NCBI RefSeq assembly: GCF_029054785.1
Contig: NZ_JAIDEN010000063.1
Location: forward strand, 1-19,531
Source of the DNA: Duncaniella sp.
GTDB lineage: Bacteria > Bacteroidota > Bacteroidia > Bacteroidales > Muribaculaceae
DNA: 19,531 bases
Direction: 5' to 3'
The notes under the pieces are model-generated. The model was not told the DNA's origin and ran no database searches. It saw nothing but the letters and a program-made list of their open reading frames with translations. This document shows, piece by piece, positions 1 to 6,790 of this stretch (the stretch's first letter is position 1; each line of letters opens with the position of its first letter). Position numbers and translations under genes: made by a program.

Positions 1-126
1 GATCCTGAAGTCTTGATTGCCAAAACCATGCCATTGGAAAAGGGCAGATTCTATAACGTAAAAATCACCTCGGCACTCCCGTTCGAACTCATGGCAGAGC
101 CGCTTTCTGAAGCTGAAAAGATATGA
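1..126 (+). CDS. rimO: RimO-like methylthiotransferase, C-terminal end (partial)
   Basis: Only the last 41 codons and the stop are in the window. The reading frame is open from base 1. The tail begins DPEVLI and continues with a beta-rich stretch containing FYNVKITSALPFELMAEPL. This matches the end of the TRAM domain of RimO, the radical-SAM enzyme that adds a methylthio group to an aspartate of ribosomal protein S12. RimO proteins typically end with a DPEVLI...G.FY.VKIT.A..FDL pattern. The radical-SAM CxxxCxxC motif would lie upstream and cannot be seen, so the call rests on this short tail. MiaB or MtaB, which also end in TRAM domains, are alternatives. The stop overlaps the next start (ATGA at 123-126), suggesting translational coupling. 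Confidence 0.6.
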   Translation, partial: DPEVLIAKTMPLEKGRFYNVKITSALPFELMAEPLSEAEKI

Positions 127-1301
127 AATTCAGCGACCAGATCTCACAGGCCATCGGTCGTTGTCTGTCCGATGGCATCCCTTTTGTGGCTTTCGCCATG
201 CCCGGAGAATCGGAAGTCTGCTTTTTTGCATCGCTTCCCGACAGTTCCTTCCGCTCGCCTGCGTTCCGCGACGATCGGAGTGACTGCTTTTTCATAAACT
301 TCTTTGACAACGATGAGCCCTACACCGCGGGAGTCTGTTTTGACATGACTGCTGACGATGTGATCCGTTTTCAGGACCCGACCTATCACCGTCAGGCCAT
401 TGATGACTCGATCCGTCCGCGCATAGCGGCCACATTCCGCGCCAGTTACCATGAGGCATTTTCCGCCGTCAAGCCGCGTCTGAAGAAGGATGGTGGCAAG
501 GTTGTGCTTTCTCGGCTCAGATCCGTCTTTACCCGGAAATCCCCCTGTCGCCTGGCCGAGGAGTTTTTTGAACTGACAGATTCGACTTTCCGTTATCTTT
601 GCTACACTCCTGAGACAGGCGTGTGGCTCGGATCCACTCCCGAAGTGCTTCTTGAAAGCGATGAATCCGGATCAGGCATCCGGACCATGTCTCTTGCCGG
701 GACCCGTCCGGCTGATGAAAGCGGTGACTGGGACGAGAAGAATATTCGCGAACAGGAAATCGTCACTGACTATATCTGTCAGACACTGCGTGACGCCGGT
801 ATGGAAGTCCGTACCGGTTCGCTTGGCGAACGCCGTTTCCTGAACATCAAACATCTGTGCACCCCGATAGAAGCCCGCGGCTCTGTCGGCATCCCTCAGT
901 TGCTTTCGGCTTTGAGTCCGACTCCCGCAGTCGCAGGCTATCCCCGCGAGCGTGCCCTTGATGAAATCTCGCGTGTCGAAACCCACCGCCGTCACTGCTA
1001 TGGCGGCTATGTCGGAGTCAGAATCAATGGCGCCTATCATGCCTATGTCAATCTCCGTTGTGCTTTTCTCGCACTGGCAGCTTATGACGGCTCTGAGGGA
1101 TGGCTTGGCAATCTTTATGCTGGAGGCGGCATCATCGCTGCTTCAAGGGAAGATGACGAATGGCGCGAGACCGAGTCAAAGACCAAAGCTCTTTCCACGA
1201 TCTTCCTGGGCGAAGACGGCTCTTCAGGACTTGAAAGCCCTCGCCTGACACCAGGAACGGTGCGCTTCCGGACAGCTGCAAGCGCCGATGCTTCACGTTG
1301 A
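123..1301 (+). CDS. menF: Isochorismate synthase (chorismate-binding enzyme)
   Basis: This 392-residue cytoplasmic enzyme belongs to the chorismate-utilising family (MenF/EntC/DhbC/anthranilate synthase I). It most likely converts chorismate to isochorismate, the first step of menaquinone synthesis, the usual quinone in Bacteroidales. Visible motifs in order are KVVLSR (about 126-131, with K126 as the expected general base), GSTPEVLL (170-177), SLAGTR (190-195), an REQEIV helix (209-214), LNIKHLCTPIEARG (240-253), LSPTPAVAGYPRERA (264-278) and YAGGGIIAASREDDEWRETESK (332-353). The lysine in KVVLSR favours isochorismate synthase over anthranilate or aminodeoxychorismate synthase. The ATG overlaps the upstream stop. 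A roughly 35-residue tail after the last motif looks unstructured. No menD follows, so the gene is separated from the rest of the pathway. EntC-like siderophore synthesis is an alternative, but no partner genes are visible. Confidence 0.88.
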   Translation: MKFSDQISQAIGRCLSDGIPFVAFAMPGESEVCFFASLPDSSFRSPAFRDDRSDCFFINFFDNDEPYTAGVCFDMTADDVIRFQDPTYHRQAIDDSIRPRIAATFRASYHEAFSAVKPRLKKDGGKVVLSRLRSVFTRKSPCRLAEEFFELTDSTFRYLCYTPETGVWLGSTPEVLLESDESGSGIRTMSLAGTRPADESGDWDEKNIREQEIVTDYICQTLRDAGMEVRTGSLGERRFLNIKHLCTPIEARGSVGIPQLLSALSPTPAVAGYPRERALDEISRVETHRRHCYGGYVGVRINGAYHAYVNLRCAFLALAAYDGSEGWLGNLYAGGGIIAASREDDEWRETESKTKALSTIFLGEDGSSGLESPRLTPGTVRFRTAASADASR

Positions 1302-1355
1302 TCAGGCTTTATGCCTCATTATCACACCAATCGAAATTTACAACACTGCAAAGCA

Positions 1356-2720
1356 ATGAAAAAAGGTTCACCCGTAATTATAATTCTTATCGCATTAGTT
1401 ATTGTTGTCGTCGTGTCGCTGCTGCCATTGTCGAAATGGAGCGGGGGACGCATAAAGGATTTCAGTCTCGTGAGCGACATTCTTAAGGAGGTAGGCATTA
1501 TGGAAGGTGAGCCGTCCTATGCTTCTGCTGACAATATCGACCCAGAACTGCTCAAGGCAGAAGAGGAGGCAGCACAGGCTCCTGAGCCGGGGACGCCGAT
1601 TGACACCATTATTTCTCCGGTCAAGCCATCGCGTGTCGGCGATATGGTGCGTATCGAGGATTACACCACTCTCGGCACCGGATTTGCGAATTTCAAGAAC
1701 GCTTTGGCCCAGGGGCGTCTTGCCCGTGTTGCCGTGGTGGGTGACAGTTATATCGAGGGTGACATTTTCACCCAGGACCTGCGTGAACTCTTCCAGAACG
1801 CTTATGGCGGCGAAGGTGTCGGCTATGTCAACATGCACTCTGATTTCCCCGGTTTCCGCCGTTCGGTGCGCCAGGGCGGTTCAGGATGGCAGTCTTTTTC
1901 CGCCAACAAGAAATCAGACCGGAAATATCTCGACCTGACAGAACAGTATTTCACCCCCAAGGGTACTGCGGTCTCAACCTATGCCGGAACCTCGGCTTTT
2001 GAGCACACCGGATCCTGGTCGCGCTCGCGTTTCATGTTCATATCGCCTGAAGATATCACAATCAGTGTTAAAACTGATTCAGGCCAGTGGGAAGAGCGCA
2101 ATATATCGGCTTCGGATTCCGTTCAGTGTTTGGAGATCGCCCAGCAGGTTTCCGAGTTCGGTCTCAAGGCCTCCTCATCGTCGCTGATCGCGCTTGGTGT
2201 ATGGCTTGACGGCGCTTCGGGAGTCAGTGTGGACTGCATGTCATCGCGCGGATTCTCAGGAGTGACCCTGACCAAAATCAATCCCGATCTTTGCCACGAG
2301 ATGGCGAAGGTCATCAACTATGATCTGATCATTCTGGAGTTCGGCATCAACGCCATGAGCGCCGGTCAGAAAGATTATAGTGTCTACTGTTCGCGTATGG
2401 TTGACGTGATCAACCATGTCAGACTCTGCTATCCACATGCTGATATCCTCCTGATGGGTATCGGCGACCGCGGAGAGCGTCGTGGTTCTCAGGTGCGTTC
2501 GATGTCCGTTGCACCGGCCATGATCTCGGCCCAGCGTGATGCTGCCCGCCGTGCCCACTGTCTCTTCTGGGACACCCGCGAGGCTATGGGCGGAGAGGAT
2601 GCCGTGGTCCAGTGGAGCTCTACCGGATTGATGAACAAGGACTATATCCATCTTACCCACAAGGGTGGTGCACGTCTTGCAGGCGAACTGTTTAACGCAA
2701 TTCAACACGATCTTAAATGA
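1356..2720 (+). CDS. Membrane-anchored SGNH/GDSL-like protein of O-acylation cassette (Ape1/PatB/AlgX-like)
   Basis: I start the protein at MKKGSPV (454 residues) because a basic N-terminus is then followed by one hydrophobic helix (about 6-25), a membrane anchor placing the rest in the periplasm. An upstream in-frame ATG at 1311 would add 15 polar residues. SGNH blocks are visible: GDSY at 129-132 with S131 as candidate nucleophile, FGINA with N332 in the oxyanion position but alanine replacing the usual Asp, and DYIH with D429 and H432. About 200 residues separate blocks I and III, far more than in minimal SGNH enzymes, leaving room for an inserted beta domain such as the CBM35-like module described in Neisseria Ape1. 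It overlaps the next gene by ATGA and sits in the MBOAT cassette. The inferred role is O-acetyl transfer to, or removal from, a periplasmic glycan. Substrate unknown. Confidence 0.75.
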   Translation: MKKGSPVIIILIALVIVVVVSLLPLSKWSGGRIKDFSLVSDILKEVGIMEGEPSYASADNIDPELLKAEEEAAQAPEPGTPIDTIISPVKPSRVGDMVRIEDYTTLGTGFANFKNALAQGRLARVAVVGDSYIEGDIFTQDLRELFQNAYGGEGVGYVNMHSDFPGFRRSVRQGGSGWQSFSANKKSDRKYLDLTEQYFTPKGTAVSTYAGTSAFEHTGSWSRSRFMFISPEDITISVKTDSGQWEERNISASDSVQCLEIAQQVSEFGLKASSSSLIALGVWLDGASGVSVDCMSSRGFSGVTLTKINPDLCHEMAKVINYDLIILEFGINAMSAGQKDYSVYCSRMVDVINHVRLCYPHADILLMGIGDRGERRGSQVRSMSVAPAMISAQRDAARRAHCLFWDTREAMGGEDAVVQWSSTGLMNKDYIHLTHKGGARLAGELFNAIQHDLK

Positions 2721-4099
2721 AACGACTTTATAAATCTCTCTTCCCGCTGACTCTTTCCGTGCTGCCTTTCTCGATGATTGCGCAGCAGCCGGCTGATGAT
2801 CCGTCGGCAACCACCGAGATCACGGAATCTGACGAGGAATTCGATGCGGCCGTCCGTGAGAATCCGGTCATAATTCCTGACGAGGCCGATGATATTGACA
2901 TTCCGATCCCGGCATTCATCAAGCGTGGCGCCAACCATATTATATATAACGGTGCTGACTGGTCGAAGCTGCGGACTGCTTTTGAAGGAAGCAAGCAATC
3001 GCCGGTTTCGATCGTCCATATCGGTGACAGCCATGTCCAGGCGGATATCAACACCGGCACTACTCGCGAACTTCTCCAGTATGACTTCGGCAATGCCGGA
3101 CGAGGTCTGATAGCCCCTCTGCGCATCTGTGGCACAAACCAGCCGAAGGACTATGTGTTTCAGAGCCGCAATTCCTGGAATGCAGTCAAGCTGATGAGCC
3201 GTACCTGGGCGCAGACCGTAGGCTTTACCGGCACCTCGATCCGTCCGGCAAGTTCATCGAGCGAGCTGACAATCGGGACGCTTGACACTGATGACTACAA
3301 TCCCTTCTCCTCGGCCACCATCTTCCATAACGGGAAGTTTACCGTCAAGGATATCACTGACGAGAATGGAAACAAGCTCCATTTCCGTGCAGTCCCTTCG
3401 CGCGACTACACTCAGATCATACTTGCCTCACTGGCGACACGCATCAATGTCAGCTTTGCTTCAGCCGGAGACCTGACTCTTTATGGCGCATCTCTTTCAG
3501 GCGACCGCCCCGGAGTGTTCTATCATGCGATCGGAAACAATGGCGCTACCTATGATTCCTATAACCGTATCGGGAACGTCGGAGTCGGAATAAACCCTTT
3601 GCAGCCCAATCTTGTTATACTTTCGCTGGGAACTAACGAGGCTTTTGGACGCAAAGTCGATGCCGCCGCATTTTCACGTTCGGTTGACCGTCTGGTGAAA
3701 AACATTAAGGCCGCCAATCCTGAGGCTTTGATCCTGCTGACAACTCCGATGGAGTGTCACCGCAGTGTCTCGACCACCAAAAAGGTCAGAGTGCGCAACA
3801 AAGCCCGCAAGGGCCGCAAAGCGACTTATCGCACTGTCAGCAAGACCACACGCAGCTATGCTGTCAATGCCAATATAGCTCCTATCCGAAAAGCTATTCT
3901 GGATTATGGCAAGAACAATGGCATTGCAGTCTATGACTGGTATGAGATTGCAGGCGGAAACGGTGCGAGTTCGTCATGGATCAGCGCGAGCCTTTTTGCT
4001 AAAGACCGCGTCCACCATACCCACAAAGGCTACAACCTTCAGGGCCGTCTGCTTTACGATGCCATCATGGATGCGCTTCGTCAGCAGTCTGCTGACTGA
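2717..4099 (+). CDS. Secreted SGNH/GDSL-like protein, paralogue of the upstream gene
   Basis: This 460-residue protein begins with a Sec signal peptide (MKRLYKSLFPLTLSVLPF, likely cleaved near MIAQ-Q), so it is periplasmic or surface-exposed. Block I is IGDSHVQAD with S105; a glycine-rich GRGL segment follows; block III is LGTNE with N307; block V is DRVHHTHKG with D430 and H433. The block I to III distance (about 202 residues) is nearly the same as in the upstream gene, and both end with a similar THKG...G.L..AI segment, so the two look like diverged paralogues. A strongly basic insertion at about 355-382 lies between blocks III and V and could bind an acidic polymer. It starts inside the upstream stop (ATGA), implying coupled translation and possibly a complex. 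Inferred role: O-acetyltransferase or O-acetylesterase acting with the MBOAT protein. Confidence 0.75.
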   Translation: MKRLYKSLFPLTLSVLPFSMIAQQPADDPSATTEITESDEEFDAAVRENPVIIPDEADDIDIPIPAFIKRGANHIIYNGADWSKLRTAFEGSKQSPVSIVHIGDSHVQADINTGTTRELLQYDFGNAGRGLIAPLRICGTNQPKDYVFQSRNSWNAVKLMSRTWAQTVGFTGTSIRPASSSSELTIGTLDTDDYNPFSSATIFHNGKFTVKDITDENGNKLHFRAVPSRDYTQIILASLATRINVSFASAGDLTLYGASLSGDRPGVFYHAIGNNGATYDSYNRIGNVGVGINPLQPNLVILSLGTNEAFGRKVDAAAFSRSVDRLVKNIKAANPEALILLTTPMECHRSVSTTKKVRVRNKARKGRKATYRTVSKTTRSYAVNANIAPIRKAILDYGKNNGIAVYDWYEIAGGNGASSSWISASLFAKDRVHHTHKGYNLQGRLLYDAIMDALRQQSAD

Positions 4100-4169
4100 T
4101 AGCTCCCAGCCCCGCTCTCCTCATAAACAAAGACTGAAATTATTCTAACACATTATCTGTTCTACTACG

Positions 4170-5777
4170 TTGGATTCCATTGCGGCTCTGTTCAGCCAAC
4201 TGTCACAAACGGTATCTTCACTGTCCGAGCGTCTGAATATAGACATTGACCGGGTGGTGGATGTGTTGCGCTATGATCCGATGCAGCCCCTGCTTTTCAA
4301 CACCGGGCTATTTCTGATTCTTTTCGTGACTTTCATGTGTGTCTATCGCATGGTCCGTGGAGTGCGTGTCCTGAAAATGGCGCTCGTCATTCTGTTTTCG
4401 CTCTATTTTTACTATAAGTCATCAGGCCTTTCCTGTCTGATTCTGCTTGGAGTCTGCCTGAGCGACTGGATTCTCGGACTCGCGATGGAGAAAGCGTCGG
4501 CGCTTTCGCGCGGAAGCGATGCGGTGCGTCGGCTGATTGTGTTGCTGAATGTCGCTGCCAACGTCGGAATGTTGGTCTATTTCAAGTATTTCAACCTGAT
4601 TGCCGACACGCTTTCTCATTTCACGACGATGCAGATCAGCGTGGAGGCCATTCTGTTGCCCGCCGGAATTTCGTTTTTCACCTTCCGTTCGATAAGCTAT
4701 ATAGTCGATCTGTATCGCGGAGAACTCAGCCCGTGCCGCAATCTGCTTGACTATATATTTTTCCTCACATTCTTTCCTCCATTGCTCGCAGGCCCGGTTG
4801 TAAGAGCCAAGGACATGCTTCCTCAGGTCTATTCAAACCCTGTCGCCACTCGCGAGATGACTTCCGAAGGAATATGGCTCATCATCACAGGCCTGATAAA
4901 GAAAGTGGTCATCGCCGATTTCATCAGTGGCAATTTCGTGGAGCGTGTTTTTGACAATCCGTCACTTTACAGCGGATTTGAGAACCTTATGGCGACATTC
5001 GGTTTCACCGTTCAGCTCTATTGCGACTTTTCTGGTTACAGCGACATGGCCATCGGTATAGCCCTCCTTCTTGGCTACCGGTTTAAAGAAAATTTCAATG
5101 CCCCGTTCAAGGCGCAGAATCCAACCGAATTCTGGCATCGCTGGCACATCTCGCTTTCGACATGGCTGCGTGATTATGTCTATATTCCTCTCGGCGGCAA
5201 CCGTTGCTCGCGCCCGCGCATGTACTTCAATCAGTTTGCCACTATGGTGATCGGCGGTCTTTGGCATGGCGCATCGTGGATGTATGTCATCTGGGGTGCG
5301 GTTCATGGAGGTCTGCTTGTGGTCCACAAGATGTATCGCCGCGTGATCACACTGGTCTCTTCGGAAGCCGTTGTGACCGACGGTGGAGAGGTTGTCATGG
5401 TCAAGAAAGGGCAGTCCGCTCTTTCGCGCTGGATGCGTCCGGTCAACATGATCGTTACCTTTGTGCTCGTTTCAGTCACATTCATGTTTTTCCGTGCGCC
5501 CTCGATGAGCGATGTTGCCATGATGTGGCATCAGATAATATTTGATTTTCATCTTTCCGTAGCCCCTCAGTTTGTCGAGAGCTATCTGACGATAGTTCTG
5601 CTTATGGTCGGAGGCTATGTGATCCATGTCTCTCCTTCGGCTCTGACCGGACGTGTGCGCTCGGTCTTTGAGTCAAGCCCTGCCGTTGTTCAGGCAGTCG
5701 TCCTCGCGGTGGTGATCCTGATTGTGATCCAGGTGCGTCAGAGCGACATCGTTCCGTTCATTTATCTCCAATATTGA
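4170..5777 (+). CDS. MBOAT family membrane O-acyltransferase (AlgI/PatA/DltB-like)
   Basis: This 535-residue polytopic protein should move acyl groups, usually acetyl, from a cytoplasmic donor across the membrane for transfer to a periplasmic glycan by SGNH partners. Diagnostic segments are LPAGISFFTFRSISYIVDLY, a PPLLAGPVVR segment, YCDFSGYSDMAIG, PTEFWHRWHISLSTWLRDYV followed by YIPLGGNR, then GGLWHGASW (H366) and WGAVHGG (H379). H379 sits where the MBOAT catalytic histidine is expected. Hydrophobic segments run throughout, with a late C-terminal pair. The start is TTG at 4170; the frame is closed by TAA at 4146-4148, and the first in-frame ATG would remove about 37 residues just before the first membrane helix. 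It follows the second SGNH gene after 70 bases and precedes the third by 6 bases. Alginate-type AlgI, peptidoglycan PatA and teichoic-acid DltB are all relatives; the substrate cannot be told from sequence alone. Confidence 0.92.
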   Translation: MDSIAALFSQLSQTVSSLSERLNIDIDRVVDVLRYDPMQPLLFNTGLFLILFVTFMCVYRMVRGVRVLKMALVILFSLYFYYKSSGLSCLILLGVCLSDWILGLAMEKASALSRGSDAVRRLIVLLNVAANVGMLVYFKYFNLIADTLSHFTTMQISVEAILLPAGISFFTFRSISYIVDLYRGELSPCRNLLDYIFFLTFFPPLLAGPVVRAKDMLPQVYSNPVATREMTSEGIWLIITGLIKKVVIADFISGNFVERVFDNPSLYSGFENLMATFGFTVQLYCDFSGYSDMAIGIALLLGYRFKENFNAPFKAQNPTEFWHRWHISLSTWLRDYVYIPLGGNRCSRPRMYFNQFATMVIGGLWHGASWMYVIWGAVHGGLLVVHKMYRRVITLVSSEAVVTDGGEVVMVKKGQSALSRWMRPVNMIVTFVLVSVTFMFFRAPSMSDVAMMWHQIIFDFHLSVAPQFVESYLTIVLLMVGGYVIHVSPSALTGRVRSVFESSPAVVQAVVLAVVILIVIQVRQSDIVPFIYLQY

Positions 5778-5783
5778 TCAGTA

Positions 5784-6614
5784 ATGAAGATTTCAGGATT
5801 GGCTTTGGCTGCCGCGATGGCCTTGAATTTTGCGGCTGTTGATGTGGCGGCCCAGTCTCCGGTCGCAGTCTCGCCGGAAATCATGACTCCGGGTTCTCAG
5901 TGGCAGGATTGCGAGGTCGGTTTTCTTGGCGACTCCATGAGCACGCTTTGTGACACTGCCGTCAACAAGCGTTTCTATGACTATCTCCATAATCTCCTTG
6001 GAATCCGTCCTCATGTCTATGCACGGTCCGGATGGCAGTGGAAAAATCTTATCGGTCAGGTCGACAAAATGAAACGCGATTATCCATCGCTTGACGCCGT
6101 GATGGTCTGGGCCGGGACCAACGATTACAATCACAGCTGTCCGCTCGGCGAGTTTTTCTCCGAGTCTTCGGCTGAAGTCAATGCCAACGGACAGATGGTG
6201 ACCAGGCGCTGTCGGAATCATGTCATGACAGACTCTACCTTCTGCGGAAGAATCAATCTCCTGCTGTCAAAACTGAAGCAGGCATATCCTGACCGGCAGA
6301 TAATACTTCTGACCCCGATCCATCGTGGCTATGCGCGATTCAGCGACACCAATGTTCAGCCCTCGGAAGAATATGCAAATGCTTTGGGACTGTATATTGA
6401 TGACTATGTCCGTGTGCTCCGCGAGGCCGGTTCGGTCTGGAGTGTCCCGGTGATTGATCTATATTCGCTGAGCGGACTCTATCCGGCTGACAGCGCACAT
6501 GACAGATATATTCAGAATCCGCAGACCGACCGTCTGCACCCCAACGCCCTCGGTCATTTCCGCCTTGCCCGGACTCTCCAGTATCAGCTTCTCGCTCTTC
6601 CGTCGAAATTCTGA
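5784..6614 (+). CDS. Secreted SGNH/GDSL hydrolase (compact esterase/acetyltransferase)
   Basis: This 276-residue exported protein has a signal peptide (MKISGLALAAAMALNFAAVDVAAQ, likely cleaved after VAA or AAQ) followed by a complete minimal SGNH domain. Block I is FLGDSMS with S51, block II is ARSGW with G83, block III is GTND with N113 and D114, and block V is DRLHP with D249 and H252. All four SGNH positions are intact, unlike the first protein of the cassette. The block I to III spacing (about 62 residues) is normal, so it lacks the large insertion of its two neighbours. It begins 6 bases after the MBOAT stop and is the last gene of the cassette. It could remove O-acetyl groups or be the terminal transferase. 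Lipase or sialate esterase activity is also possible, but the operon argues for glycan O-acyl chemistry. Confidence 0.88.
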   Translation: MKISGLALAAAMALNFAAVDVAAQSPVAVSPEIMTPGSQWQDCEVGFLGDSMSTLCDTAVNKRFYDYLHNLLGIRPHVYARSGWQWKNLIGQVDKMKRDYPSLDAVMVWAGTNDYNHSCPLGEFFSESSAEVNANGQMVTRRCRNHVMTDSTFCGRINLLLSKLKQAYPDRQIILLTPIHRGYARFSDTNVQPSEEYANALGLYIDDYVRVLREAGSVWSVPVIDLYSLSGLYPADSAHDRYIQNPQTDRLHPNALGHFRLARTLQYQLLALPSKF

Positions 6615-6718
6615 CGCATAGCGGGAGCAATTCCGGTATCCCAACAGTTGAAATTCAGTAACATTCCGTAGTGATCGGGCATAAATTTATTAGGATTTGT
6701 AAAATTTGCGGGGAAAAG

Positions 6719-6752
6719 TTCGACGGGTTCTGAAAAAAATAGTGTAACTTTG
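6719..6752 (+). promoter_or_regulatory. Bacteroidetes-type promoter for the DUF4301 gene
   Basis: TAACTTTG at 6745-6752 is an exact match to the TAnnTTTG -7 element of the Bacteroides primary sigma factor. The -33 side is weak (TTCG near 6719, spacing about 22). The start codon lies 38 bases downstream, giving a short leader. It separates the O-acylation cassette from the next transcript. Confidence 0.65.
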
Positions 6753-6790
6753 GGTTGTAAAAATTCTAACCCCTAACACCACGTAAAACT

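Noticed and set aside
2256..2810. A 184-residue minus-strand frame across the junction of the two SGNH genes
   Set aside because: It is antisense to two well-supported genes and has no recognisable protein features.
6681..6690. Perfect 10-base palindrome ATAAATTTAT before the DUF4301 promoter
   Set aside because: Short AT-only palindromes are expected by chance in AT-rich intergenic DNA.
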